A stretch of 64,000 nucleotides of DNA. Source: Desulfuromonas versatilis. GTDB taxonomy: Bacteria > Desulfobacterota > Desulfuromonadia > Desulfuromonadales > NIT-T3. Location: contig NZ_AP024355.1 of NCBI RefSeq assembly GCF_019704135.1, positions 3,541,034 to 3,605,033 of the forward strand. The letters are read 5' to 3'. The notes below the pieces were generated by a model. The model ran no database searches, was not told where the DNA came from, and was given only the letters and a program-made list of their open reading frames with translations. Both the position numbers and the translations under genes were made by a program. Positions 27,274-36,279 of this stretch are shown here, one piece after another (position 1 is the stretch's first letter; every line of letters starts with the position of its first letter).

Positions 27274-28493
27274 TTTTCCACGTAGAGCCTTCTAAATTCC
27301 GCGTTTTTCGCCGACAGCCCGGGGAAGCGAGCCGGGTCGAGAAAAGCGCCGTTGCCGACCTGCTGGCCTTCCTGCGCCCAAAAGGAGCTTAGCCCCAGCC
27401 CGTCGAGGTCGATGCGGTAAATACGCGCCTCGGGCGGCTCGAGCAGAAACCGCCGGGGCGCCCCGTGGCAGCCGTCGCACATGAGGCTGCCGCTGCGGAC
27501 GCTGTGGGGGAAAAAGGCCTGCCAGCGCGCTTCCAGAAGGCGGTTTTCCTCCCCCCCGCGCCCGCCGCGCAGATCGCTGAGATAGGCGATGAACTGGGGT
27601 CGCACCGGGCTCACCCTCCCGCGCGCGTTCACCCCAAGCGGCGGCGCGTTCTGCTGCCTGAGGTAGGCGCTGCGGACATAGCCGGCTCCGGCAGCGGGCA
27701 GCGCCTGGAAGTACTCCCGCGCCGGCCCCTCACCCAGGCGTAGGTAGAAGGTGCCATATTCCTGGGCGGCCCAGGCCGAGTGGCAGGCGTAGCACTCGAG
27801 CTTTTCCAGGTGCGCCGCCACCCGGTGCTCGGGCACCGCGGAGTCGGCATCGTGACAGTCTGCGCACCCCCGTGATGACTTGGCGCCCTGCGCCAGGCTG
27901 GCCATGGAATGACAATCAGCACATTGCATGCCGAGTTCGGCATGGAGATCAGGGAGCATCTTCAGATAAGGCTCCCCCTCCCCGTCCGCTCCCCGCAGGT
28001 AGCGCTGGTGGTCTTCCCGGGGGGCGCGGCCGTCGAATTCGCTGCCGGCGAAATACCCCTTGTGGCAGCGCTGGCAGGCCTGCTTGCCGGGGCGGGAGAT
28101 GGCGTGCCCGTCGCCATGGCAGTCGAGGCAGCCGGTGAGGTGACACCCGCCGCAGTTGGCGCTAAAGAAGCCGGGGTCGAAACGCCCCCAGGTGCGGGCC
28201 ACGAACTCTTTCTCGGCGCTGCGGTGGGTCATCGCCTGGTCGAACAGGGTGTCATAGCCCCGGTGGCAGCCGGTGCACCCCTGGGCGCGCACCGTCGCCG
28301 AAGCGACGGGCTCTTGGTGCCCCCCGTGGCAGGTGCCGCACTCCATGCCGCCGTGGGCGCCGCGGACCGCGACCCGGTGGCAGGCCGCACAGTCTTCCCC
28401 GGCGGCCCGCGGCGCCTCAGGGCGCAGCAGCGCCAGCGCGCTCCAGGCAAGCGTCAAGCCGGCGATAATCAAGCTTTTTCTGATAAATGGCAT
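27240..28493 (-). CDS. Ten-heme cytochrome c, ExtN-like
   Basis: 417 residues from ATG 28493 (AAGGA upstream; ATG 28508 also possible). A signal-anchor ([17 protein letters not shown]) is followed by ten CxxCH motifs: CAACH, CGTCH, CTGCH, CGGCH, CLDCH, CQRCH, CADCH, CADCH, CYACH, CDGCH. The C-terminal 80 residues are haem-free. It lacks a lipobox, so it is periplasmic or membrane-anchored. The start lies 77 bases inside the end of the 12-heme gene, a longer overlap than usual. Likely relay between the 12-heme protein and the Rieske/cytochrome b complex (inference). Confidence 0.85.
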   Translation of the reverse strand: MPFIRKSLIIAGLTLAWSALALLRPEAPRAAGEDCAACHRVAVRGAHGGMECGTCHGGHQEPVASATVRAQGCTGCHRGYDTLFDQAMTHRSAEKEFVARTWGRFDPGFFSANCGGCHLTGCLDCHGDGHAISRPGKQACQRCHKGYFAGSEFDGRAPREDHQRYLRGADGEGEPYLKMLPDLHAELGMQCADCHSMASLAQGAKSSRGCADCHDADSAVPEHRVAAHLEKLECYACHSAWAAQEYGTFYLRLGEGPAREYFQALPAAGAGYVRSAYLRQQNAPPLGVNARGRVSPVRPQFIAYLSDLRGGRGGEENRLLEARWQAFFPHSVRSGSLMCDGCHGAPRRFLLEPPEARIYRIDLDGLGLSSFWAQEGQQVGNGAFLDPARFPGLSAKNAEFRRLYVEKWKKLVDRVEE

Positions 28494-30294
28494 CCTTGGG
28501 ATCGTCATGGCAGACCAGGCACTGGTTGACTGCGAGTACTCGCTTGACCTCGGCCCCGTTGAGGGGCCGGGAGTTCTCCCGGGTGATGGCGGAAAAGGCT
28601 CGGACCCTCCCGTAATCCATGGTGAGGAAACCGTCGAGGGGCTTTTCCTCGGACTTCTCGCAAAGCAGGGTCCCTTCGATGGAGGCGCCCTCCACCACGT
28701 GCTGCCCGAACCCGAGAAACGCCGGGTCGGCGTGGCACTGGCTGCAGCCGATCGCCCTGGGTCCGGTGTTGTGGCCGAAAAAAGGGGCAAAACGCAGCTG
28801 GTTGCGCCCCTTGAAGCTGGTGACGTATTCGTCCTTTAGCGTCTCGCCGCGGCGGTCGGCCACGGTGACGAAGGTCTGGCAACCGGGAGTGACCGGGGAG
28901 ATCCGCCCCCGCTGGTTGAGTGCCAGGGGGAAGGGATAGAGCATGCGGTAATCCTCGGTTTCGCTGAAGCGCCCCGGGGTCTCCCGCCCCTTGATGAAAT
29001 CCATCCCCATCTGCCCCAAATCGTAGCGGGTGTGGCAGCCGTAGCACTGGGCCACGCTGCGCGAGTGGCAGCTGTAGCATTCGAGGCGCTCATGGCCGAC
29101 GATGGTGTGCTCGGGGGTGCCGGTAATCACCTTGGACTCGTGCAGCCGGCCGCTGCGCTTGCCCTGCACCCAGGCCTTGTCCCCTTCGACGAACACGTTG
29201 GAATACTTGCGCCCCTTGGCGGTGAGCAGCATCTGCTCACCCTGCTGCATCGCCCGGGGGTAGAGGCGCGATTCGCGGGTCGCCTCGTCGTTTTCGCGCT
29301 GGATCGGCTCGCTGCGCGGCGCCTCGGTGGCGCTGCCGTGGCAGTCCTCGCAGGTGATCTCGGTCTGCAGGTACATGTTCTGGTAGGCGTACCCATCGCC
29401 CATCAGGTCGCGGCTGGTGTGGCAGTCGATGCACTCCAGCCCCTTTTCGTGATGGATGTCGGGGGCGATGCTGGTGGCGTTGCGCGCCCCGCCGATCATC
29501 CGCGGCCCGGGCTGGCCGCCGCGGGTGGGGACCAGCGAGTTGTTGCCGTCGTTGAGCCCCTGGTAGGAGAGCGCGATCCGCCCGCTGCGGTTGTGGCAGC
29601 GAAAGCAGACATCATTGCCGGGCAGGGGCTGCAGCCGGTGATCGGCCGAATAGGGCCACTTGCCCCGCACCGTGGCGTCCCCGCCCTGGTAGGTGGCGTT
29701 GTCGTTGTAGGGAAAGTGACAGGCCGCACAGCCGCCGCCGTGGCTGCCGCTCCAGACCTGATTCGATTCCTGGCCGACGTGGCAAAGCGAGCAGAACTTG
29801 CGGTAGAGCTCGCCGGAGAGGTTGTCGAGCTCGCTGACCGGGGCCAGTTCCTGCGGTTCGCCCTGGGGCCCGTAGGCCTGCTCGCCGCGGGCTGCATAGA
29901 GACGGCCGTCCTCGCCCTCCCAGGTCAGCTGGATGTTGCGGATCATGCCGGTGTTGGTGGTCATCAGGTTGGAGCGCACCCGGGCTAGCTGGTAGGGGTG
30001 GCAACGGCCGCAGGTCTGCTCCCAGGCTTCCGGGGCCGCGGGATTCTTGCCCCCGAACATCCCGCGGTGGGCGCGCCGCTTGTCCCAGGCCTGGGGGTCG
30101 CCGCCGTGGCACTCGGTGCAGCCGGGATGGGACGCGGAGACATGTTCGAGGCCCCGATGGCAGAACCGGCATCCGCCCTCGGTAGCGGCATCGGCGCCGC
30201 AGCCCGCCAGCAACCCGAGGCCCAGCAAAAGGGCCAGGGCCGGGGACAAAACCAGACGCCGGAGGGGCCGGCCAACGCGGGGCAACCTGCTCAT
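28417..30294 (-). CDS. Dodecaheme cytochrome c lipoprotein, ExtM-like
   Basis: 625 residues from ATG 30294, where a lipoprotein signal peptide with lipobox LLAGC begins. Twelve CxxCH motifs occur, from CRFCH near residue 42 to CLVCH near residue 600. The middle part shows the layout of large multihaem enzymes (haem pairs separated by long loops, 'HVVEGASIEGTLLCEKSEEKPLDGF'). Attached to a membrane through lipid. It follows the pentaheme selenocysteine-type gene after 128 bases that contain a strong terminator-like hairpin, so expression may be lower than or independent from extHIJKL. Confidence 0.87.
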   Translation of the reverse strand: MSRLPRVGRPLRRLVLSPALALLLGLGLLAGCGADAATEGGCRFCHRGLEHVSASHPGCTECHGGDPQAWDKRRAHRGMFGGKNPAAPEAWEQTCGRCHPYQLARVRSNLMTTNTGMIRNIQLTWEGEDGRLYAARGEQAYGPQGEPQELAPVSELDNLSGELYRKFCSLCHVGQESNQVWSGSHGGGCAACHFPYNDNATYQGGDATVRGKWPYSADHRLQPLPGNDVCFRCHNRSGRIALSYQGLNDGNNSLVPTRGGQPGPRMIGGARNATSIAPDIHHEKGLECIDCHTSRDLMGDGYAYQNMYLQTEITCEDCHGSATEAPRSEPIQRENDEATRESRLYPRAMQQGEQMLLTAKGRKYSNVFVEGDKAWVQGKRSGRLHESKVITGTPEHTIVGHERLECYSCHSRSVAQCYGCHTRYDLGQMGMDFIKGRETPGRFSETEDYRMLYPFPLALNQRGRISPVTPGCQTFVTVADRRGETLKDEYVTSFKGRNQLRFAPFFGHNTGPRAIGCSQCHADPAFLGFGQHVVEGASIEGTLLCEKSEEKPLDGFLTMDYGRVRAFSAITRENSRPLNGAEVKRVLAVNQCLVCHDDPKDAIYQKKLDYRRLDACLERAGAAAP

Positions 30295-30329
30295 GGGGCG
30301 CAATCTTAGCACAACTGCTGGATCGGTTG

Positions 30330-30389
30330 AAAAAAAACGGCCGATGGGACCCGGGAGGGAGGAAGCCGAAAACCCGGTTCCCATCGGCC
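30330..30389 (-). terminator. Terminator/attenuator between pentaheme and 12-heme genes
   Basis: On the minus strand GGCCGATGGGA (starting near 30389) pairs perfectly with TCCCATCGGCC (ending at 30339), followed by GTTTTTTTT. The loop of about 29 bases can pair further. It sits 33 bases after one stop and 36 before the next start, so readthrough is needed for downstream genes unless a second promoter lies inside. Confidence 0.75.
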
Positions 30390-30422
30390 AACCGCATTTT
30401 ACTCAGGGAGGCTGAAAAGAGC

Positions 30423-31790
30423 CTATTTGCCTTTCTGGCTGATGCTGACCGTCTTGCTGAACTCCCGCCAGAGGAACGGGTCGCTCTGCTTACTGCCGTA
30501 GGGCAGGTACCAGAGCTCCACCTTGACGTCGAGGTCGCTGGTCAGGGCCTTGCGCTCGCGCACCCGGCCGTTTTCATCGGTGACATCTTCGCTGGGGAAG
30601 AGGATATCGAAGCGCTCCTCCACGGTTTTGTGGGGGGGCAGGCCGGTGTCCTCGATGATGCCGCTCTTCTCGTAGGGGCCGCGCCCCATCCGGTCGCCAC
30701 GGGCGAACTGCTGCGGCACCGGCATGTAGATTTTCTCTTCGCTGAAAACTTCCTGACCATCTTTGGTTGTTGCGCGTACCGACAGAACCAGTCGGTTGGG
30801 GGTCGGTCAGCCATCGGGGATGCTGTGGCCGGACTTGTTGGTCATGGCTACCTTGACCACCGCGGTGGGGGTAACCAGACTGCCGTCGCGCCAATGCATC
30901 CCGTATGCTTCAACGTCGAAATCGAGTGCGGCCTCGGCCATGCCGGGGTCGCGGTAGCTCTGCATGTTGTGCCCCAGGCCGCTCTTCTTCATGTGGCATT
31001 CCTGGCAGGTTTCCCGGCCCCCTTCGGCGGTGTAGGCCCACAGGTAGCTGCCGTAGGCGGTGGCGCACTGGGTGGGGTTGTCCAGTTCCAGGTTGGGGCC
31101 GAGGCCGTGGCACTGGCCGCAGAGGATCGATTCGCTCATGATCGGGCTGACGGCCATCTTGGGGAACTTTTCATCGTCATGCTCCCCTTCGGCCGCCCCG
31201 TAGACCACCCCGTCCTGGGGATAGCCGTCGGTCCATTTGTGGGTGATGGCCATGCGGTTGTGGCAGACCAGGCAGTTGATGTTCAGGCTCTGCAGCACCT
31301 GCTGCTTCTGCTCGAAGGTTTCCATGTCGCCCTGGCGGTAGGAGTCCATGAAGGCGAGAATGGTGTTCATCAGCTCCTGGGCGACCTCGTCGGTGGCATC
31401 GGCCAACTGCGGCAGATGGCACTTGGTGCACCCCTGGAGATGCTCGACCTTGACGTCCTCGAACCCCTTGACCCCCGAGTAGGGCCATTCCTGGCAGCCG
31501 TTGATAATGGTGGTGCGGAAGGTCGCCGCGGTGCGCCCGGTGCCGTAGATGGAGCGCGCATGGGCCGACTTCATCCACTCCTCGTGCACCTCCGTGTGGC
31601 ACTCTTCGCACGAACTGGAGTCGTACATCGCCACCAGCTCGGCAATCGTGGTGGCCTTGCCCCGCTGGGCGGCGATGGTCCCGTCCCTGCCGATGCCGAC
31701 CTCGCCGGCGAATCCCGGCGAAACCGCGACAGGCAGAGCCACCACCGCCAGCCCCAGGGCGGCCAGCATCAGTGTCCTTGTTATTTTCAT
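30423..31790 (-). CDS. Pentaheme cytochrome c with in-frame UGA (predicted selenocysteine), ExtKL-like
   Basis: 455 residues if the UGA at 30807-30809 (residue 328) is read as selenocysteine. ATG 31790 is preferred over TTG 31793 because AGGAG lies five bases before it. A signal peptide is followed by five CxxCH motifs (CEECH, CTKCH, CLVCH, CGQCH, CQECH). The C-terminal domain opens 'NKSGHSIPDG-U-PTPNRLVLSVRA', a region that in related multihaem proteins commonly reads HxIPxGC, so Sec would replace Cys. The frame stays open and protein-like for 127 codons after the UGA, and a SECIS-like hairpin follows directly. The alternative is a nonsense mutation giving two fragments. In G. sulfurreducens the locus carries two names, extK and extL, which fits a gene split by UGA (recall, not search). 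Confidence 0.82.
30778..30796 (-). promoter_or_regulatory. Predicted bacterial SECIS element
   Basis: Minus-strand hairpin ACCGAC-UGGUUCU-GUCGGU starting 11 bases after the UGA. The apical loop carries GGU at +18 to +20 from the UGA; in E. coli fdhF the GGU is at about +19 to +21 by my count. Six-pair perfect stem, seven-base loop. Confidence 0.72.
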
Positions 31791-31859
31791 CAATGCTCCT
31801 TTGCAGGCAGGGTCCCGCCGCGTCCCGGCCGTCCGACCGGGACGCGGCGGGCGCGGTTA

Positions 31860-32099
31860 TCAGCAGCCCTGCAGCATGTCCATCCCCTTTTTCGGGGCCT
31901 TCTTCTGCTCCTTGACCTCCATTTCGACCTCGGCCCCGACGGCGATGGCCTCAGCCTTGCCCTTCTCCACCTCGACGGTGACCACGTCCCCGTTGACGGC
32001 GGTTACCTTGCCGGTCACGGTGGTCCCCTTGGAAAGGGCCACGCCGGCAAAAGAGGCAACAAGCAAAGTGGCAGCCAGAACAGCAATCATTTTTTTCAT
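31860..32099 (-). CDS. Small periplasmic protein, ExtJ-like
   Basis: 79 residues. A signal peptide (MKKMIAVLAATLLVASFAGVALS) leads to a short beta-rich domain of about 55 residues (TTVTGKVTAVNGDVVTVEVEKGKA ... VGAEVEMEVKE) that resembles a small OB/SH3-like barrel, ending in a lysine-rich tail and a single C-terminal cysteine (MDMLQGC). AGGAG precedes the ATG. It lies between the porin gene and the pentaheme gene. Function unknown; position suggests an accessory part of the outer-membrane conduit. Confidence 0.78.
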   Translation of the reverse strand: MKKMIAVLAATLLVASFAGVALSKGTTVTGKVTAVNGDVVTVEVEKGKAEAIAVGAEVEMEVKEQKKAPKKGMDMLQGC

Positions 32100-32128
32100 C
32101 TCGGATCTCCTCTTGACGTAGAAACGGG

Positions 32129-33319
32129 TTAGAAAATCACCTGCAGTTGGGCGATGAAGGTGTTGAAATCTTCGACGGAGGCGCTCTCCTTGTCGAAGTC
32201 GGCGGCCGAGTACTCGAGGGTCAACTTCAAGTCCTGATCGCGGAAGTAGTAGTTGATGCCGCCGCCGATCCAGTCGACTTCCTGGTCGACGATGCCGTCG
32301 AACTCGGCGAAGGACCAGTCCTCATACCGGCCGAAGATCTGCAGCGGCAGGTTCGGCAGCAGGTAGCCGGCCTTGACGTAGGAGCCGTTTTTCTCGCCGG
32401 TCAACCCGATGGTGCCGGAATCGGGGTCGGCCCCCTTGTAGGCGTCGTCAAGATCGTAGTCGGTGTAGGCGCTGGAGACGGTGAAGGTCCCCACCCCTTC
32501 CACCGGGTACTCGAAGAACAGGTCGGCGGTCCAGGCCGAATAGTCCACCGCTCCGGTCTGGGCAGCGACGTTGGCAAAGGCGATGTCCTGCTCGATCTGG
32601 TAGGCGGCGCCCAGGGTCAGCACCTTCTTCTTGCCGAGGTAGGTCCCCTTGTAGCCGTAGCCCGTTTCGGGGTCGAGCAGCGAGACGTGGGCCCGGGCCG
32701 TGTAGCGGAAGTTCGAGTCCGGCGAGGAGGCCGAGTCGTTGCGGCCGTTCATCACGTCGGCGCGGTACTGGAACTTGCCATCCAGCAGGTCGCCCCAGAC
32801 CGCAACCCCCTTGTCGCGGGTAGAGACGAAAGGCGCCCGGATCAGCAGCGAGCGGTCCAGGGTCAGGGGCGCCTCGCAGGCCTCGAGGTTCTCGCGGGTG
32901 AAGTTGTACTTGAATTTACCGACCCAGACGTTGAAACGCTCATCGACCCGGAAGCGGGCCACCGCATCGAGAATCTGGAAATCCGAATTATCCCCGTCGC
33001 TTACCGCAAAGGGACCGATGTTGTTGTCTTCGAGAAACTCGGTCTGCACATACAGGCCGAAGTTCTTCCCCCAGGCCCCCATCAGGGCGATGCGGTTGCG
33101 CCGGAAATTGAACTCGGCGGCGGAGTCGTCGCCGTCGGGCGAGGCGCCGTCATCGCGGGCCAGCAGCTGGAACTGCCCTTTGTACTCGAGCTTGAGCATC
33201 CCCTGGTCTTCGGGGCCGAAGGTCATGACCGGGCCGGCCAGCGCGGCCGAAGCGCCGGCCAGGCAGCCCATCAGGGCCAGCGAAGCGCAGAACAGCCCGG
33301 ATTTGAGTCGTCTTATCAT
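32129..33319 (-). CDS. Outer-membrane porin-like beta-barrel, ExtI-like
   Basis: 396 residues with a signal peptide ending ALA-GPV. The mature part is a run of alternating amphipathic strands of the phosphate-selective-porin/OprO type (FNFRRNRIALMGAWGKNFGLYVQTEF, FQYRADVMNGRND, ADLFFEYPVEGVGTFTVSSAYTDYD), with a C terminus ending in phenylalanine (AQLQVIF) as usual for barrel insertion. AAAGGAG precedes the ATG. In porin-cytochrome conduits such a barrel holds a multihaem protein across the outer membrane; the partner here would be the lipoprotein/cytochromes of the same operon (inference). Confidence 0.88.
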   Translation of the reverse strand: MIRRLKSGLFCASLALMGCLAGASAALAGPVMTFGPEDQGMLKLEYKGQFQLLARDDGASPDGDDSAAEFNFRRNRIALMGAWGKNFGLYVQTEFLEDNNIGPFAVSDGDNSDFQILDAVARFRVDERFNVWVGKFKYNFTRENLEACEAPLTLDRSLLIRAPFVSTRDKGVAVWGDLLDGKFQYRADVMNGRNDSASSPDSNFRYTARAHVSLLDPETGYGYKGTYLGKKKVLTLGAAYQIEQDIAFANVAAQTGAVDYSAWTADLFFEYPVEGVGTFTVSSAYTDYDLDDAYKGADPDSGTIGLTGEKNGSYVKAGYLLPNLPLQIFGRYEDWSFAEFDGIVDQEVDWIGGGINYYFRDQDLKLTLEYSAADFDKESASVEDFNTFIAQLQVIF

Positions 33320-33390
33320 GTCGAACTCCTTTTCGTGGGAATCCCGCCCCCGGCCCTTGGGTCAGGGGGCGGATCGCAGTCAGGCGAAAA

Positions 33391-35892
33391 TCAGCAGCCG
33401 ATGCTCGGGCCCGTGCCTCCTGAGGTCGGAGGTCCAGCCGGCGCTTCGTTCCCCGAAGGGAGGGTCTGGTACTCCTCGTCGGAGCTCTCCACCTGGTTGG
33501 CGGCGGGATCCGACGGAAGCAGGTTCAGGGTCGAGGCATCGGCATTGAGGGCCTCGATCTTCTGCATGCGGGTGGCGTCCTTGTTGTAGGTGATGACCGA
33601 CATATAGCTGCCGTTGTCGGCGGCCCACAGCGAACCCGCCGGCAGTTCCCCACCCTTGGTCGCATCGGCGCTCAGCTTGCCGAATTGGCTCCAGGAGCCG
33701 TCGTAGGTCATGACCGGCCAGCCGAGAATGCCGTCGAGAACGAAGAACCCGGCCGAAGCGATATAGCCGGTGCGGCAGTAGGAGTAGACCAGCTGGGTGC
33801 CGTCCAGGCCGATGCCGCCCAAGGCGGTGGCGATGGTGGCCGCGTCTTTGAAAGTGTTGTCGGTGCCGTAGTTGACGTTGAAGCCCTTCCAGGCGTAGCC
33901 CTTGCCGCCCACGAGCTGGCCTTCGAAGACCACGTAGTCGCCGGCCACTTCGGAAAAGACCCCGGCGGTGGAGGCCGCGGCGGTCTTGACGCCGCGGAAG
34001 TCGACCGGCACGCCGCGCCCGTCGCGCAGAGCGTCCAGCAATTCCGCCAGCGAGATGCGGGTGTCCGGCTGCAGGTTGGCCACATCCCGGACGCTGAAGG
34101 TGGAGGGGGTGACCGCGGTGGTGGTCGACACCAGCGCGGCCTGGTTCCAGGCGCCGTTGTAGCCGTTGAGAACCTTCAGGTTTTCCCTCGGGAAGCCGTA
34201 GTAGCGGAACAGGAAATAGGCGCGGCTCGGGTAATAGGTCTCGGTCTGCGACGAAGTGATGACGATGGTGGTGTGCTCGTCGATGCCGGCGGCCTGGATC
34301 AGTTCGTCCATGCGTGCGCCGGTGGCGACCATGTTGACCGCGGGCGCCGGGCCCTCGGTGCGCAGTTCGGCATGCCGGCTGATGTCCCAGAGCACGGCGC
34401 CGGGGATGTGCCCCTTCCGGTAGCTGACCGAGTCGGTGACATCGAGGATGACCACCCGCTCGCCGCCCAGCGGGGCGTTGACCAGGCCGCCGGCGATCCA
34501 GCCCTGCAGGGTGGCGGCGTCGATCAGCACGTTCTGGCTCTGGCCGGCCAGCGGCGCGGTAGCCGTGGCGACAGGAGCCGGAAACACCACCGGGACCCCG
34601 CTGCCGACGTAGGCGGCATCGGCCTCCTCTATCTGGTTGGCCAGGGGATTGACGTCGCTGTCGTCGGCAAGGACATCGCCGGTGAAGGGGGCGATCTGTT
34701 CGGCGGCCGCATCGAGCTTGAGGGTCTCGATCGCGTAGCCGGCCGAGGTGGTGGTCAGGTGGCGGTAGTTGTAGCGGACGGTGGCCGGATCCAGGTAGCG
34801 GTCGATGGCCCAGGAGGAGCTCAGGGGGAGCTGGCCGCTGGCCACGGTATAGTCCGAATACTTGCCGAGCTGGCTCCAGGAGCCGTCATACAGCTGCACC
34901 GGCGCATCCAGGACCGCATCCAGGGCGAAGAACAGCGGAGTGGCCGAATAGCCGGAAGTGCAGTAGACCGTCACCGCCTTGCCGGGGGTCCAGCCCTTGC
35001 CGGAGAACAGGGTCTCGATCTCGGCGCGGGTCTTGAAGGTGCCGTCGGCGTCGAAGAGCTCGCCCTGGCCCAGGTACTGCCCCCCGGCGGGATGGCCGTC
35101 GACGACCACGAAGTCGCCTCCCATCAGCCCGGGGGTCGCGCCCTGGCCCAGGTAGTTCTTGGAGCCGCGGGCGTCGAGCAGCAGCAGGTTGTCATCGGTC
35201 GGCAGGGCGGCCAGGACCTCGATCATCTCCCCCACCGAGGCGCGCAGGTTGGGGTTGAGGTTGGCCAGGTCGCGCACACTGTAGGTCGAAGCGCTCGGCA
35301 CCGGTACTTCCCGGGTCATCAGTGTCGGGAAGGCGGCGGCGAAGGCGGCGTTGCCCCCGTCGAGCAGCTTCAGACGCTCTTTGGGAAAGCCCCAGTAGCG
35401 GAAGGTCCAGTAAGCGCGGGTGGCATAGTAGGATGCCGATGAGGTGGTAAAGACGATGATCGTGTCATCGCCGATCCCCAGGCGCTGGATTACCGCATCC
35501 ATCTGCTCGCCGGTAGCCACCAGCGGCGTCGCGTCGGCCACGCCCTCGAATCGGGTCGCCTGCAGATCGTTCTTGCCGACCCGGCATGCCCCCTTGATCC
35601 GCTCGGGATCGGCTGCGGGATTCATGGCATAGGCACCGAAATCAAGCACAACCACCTTCTGGTCGAAACTTCCGTCACTGGCCAGCAGTCCCTGGTCCAT
35701 CCAGGCTTTCAGGGTGCCGGCTTCAACCAGTACATTGGTGGCGGCGCCGGCCACGGGGGGGTTATTCGTGGCAGTGCTGGGTCCGTCGTAGCTGTCGGAG
35801 CCGCAACCGGAGATGACCAGGGTTGCGGCCAGGAGTACTCCAAGCCAGGCAGAGAGCCTGTTTTTTGCTCCCTTGAACTTTCGATCTTTCAT
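33391..35892 (-). CDS. Four-domain rhodanese lipoprotein, ExtH-like
   Basis: 833 residues from ATG 35892 (GGAGG seven bases ahead). The lipobox is VISGC near residue 30. Two tandem thiosulfate-sulfurtransferase units follow, each an inactive-type plus active-type rhodanese pair. The second and fourth domains carry active-site loops YCTSGYSAT and YCRTGYIAS with the persulfide-forming cysteine; the first and third have FTTSSAS and ITSSQTE instead. Domain ends share 'LYDGSWSQLGKY' / 'TYDGSWSQFGKL'. Likely a membrane-anchored periplasmic or surface sulfur carrier. First gene of the ext-like operon, with a 660-base upstream region shared with a divergent TetR gene. Confidence 0.88.
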   Translation of the reverse strand: MKDRKFKGAKNRLSAWLGVLLAATLVISGCGSDSYDGPSTATNNPPVAGAATNVLVEAGTLKAWMDQGLLASDGSFDQKVVVLDFGAYAMNPAADPERIKGACRVGKNDLQATRFEGVADATPLVATGEQMDAVIQRLGIGDDTIIVFTTSSASYYATRAYWTFRYWGFPKERLKLLDGGNAAFAAAFPTLMTREVPVPSASTYSVRDLANLNPNLRASVGEMIEVLAALPTDDNLLLLDARGSKNYLGQGATPGLMGGDFVVVDGHPAGGQYLGQGELFDADGTFKTRAEIETLFSGKGWTPGKAVTVYCTSGYSATPLFFALDAVLDAPVQLYDGSWSQLGKYSDYTVASGQLPLSSSWAIDRYLDPATVRYNYRHLTTTSAGYAIETLKLDAAAEQIAPFTGDVLADDSDVNPLANQIEEADAAYVGSGVPVVFPAPVATATAPLAGQSQNVLIDAATLQGWIAGGLVNAPLGGERVVILDVTDSVSYRKGHIPGAVLWDISRHAELRTEGPAPAVNMVATGARMDELIQAAGIDEHTTIVITSSQTETYYPSRAYFLFRYYGFPRENLKVLNGYNGAWNQAALVSTTTAVTPSTFSVRDVANLQPDTRISLAELLDALRDGRGVPVDFRGVKTAAASTAGVFSEVAGDYVVFEGQLVGGKGYAWKGFNVNYGTDNTFKDAATIATALGGIGLDGTQLVYSYCRTGYIASAGFFVLDGILGWPVMTYDGSWSQFGKLSADATKGGELPAGSLWAADNGSYMSVITYNKDATRMQKIEALNADASTLNLLPSDPAANQVESSDEEYQTLPSGNEAPAGPPTSGGTGPSIGC

Positions 35893-36113
35893 ATTGCCTC
35901 CAGAGGAAAATGAATACTTCACAGACTAGACATCATCCGAAGCTGCCCTCGAATACCCACCTCCTTTCCCGGGTACGGTCCACCTATCAAGTGGCCGGCG
36001 GTGCGGGGGGCTGGGGTGGCCCCCAACGGCCAAAAGCACTGGCACGTTCTCGGAAACAGCTTAAACTTCCATTGCATCCTTCTAGAACGACCATTCTTTC
36101 TTCGGGAAAAAGC

Positions 36114-36130
36114 AAGCAAGACACGGACCA
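36114..36130 (-). promoter_or_regulatory. Candidate sigma-54 promoter of the ext-like operon
   Basis: Minus-strand TGGTCCGTGTCTTGCTT has GG and GC separated by ten bases and matches TGGCACG-N4-TTGCW except at two positions of the -24 element. It would start transcription near 36104, about 210 bases before the rhodanese start codon. Confidence 0.45.
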
Positions 36131-36279
36131 TATTTAGGAAAAATTGCCGCTGCGACGCCCTTTTCACGGCGAACCACGGGTAAATGTCCACCGGCAATAT
36201 TCTTTTTTTATGCGAAAAAAAAAACGGCGCCATTCCATAATGATGTTCTAATTTTTTCCCAGCCATTTACCGATTCAAA

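Noticed and set aside
29032-29988. Long plus-strand open frames opposite the multihaem cytochromes and other minus-strand genes
   Set aside because: They have no family motifs or ribosome sites, and arise from high third-position GC of the real genes on the other strand.
30807-30809. The UGA as a simple nonsense mutation or frameshift
   Set aside because: The same frame continues with 127 protein-like codons with no frame change, and a SECIS-like hairpin is correctly spaced. A pseudogene cannot be fully excluded, but is less likely.
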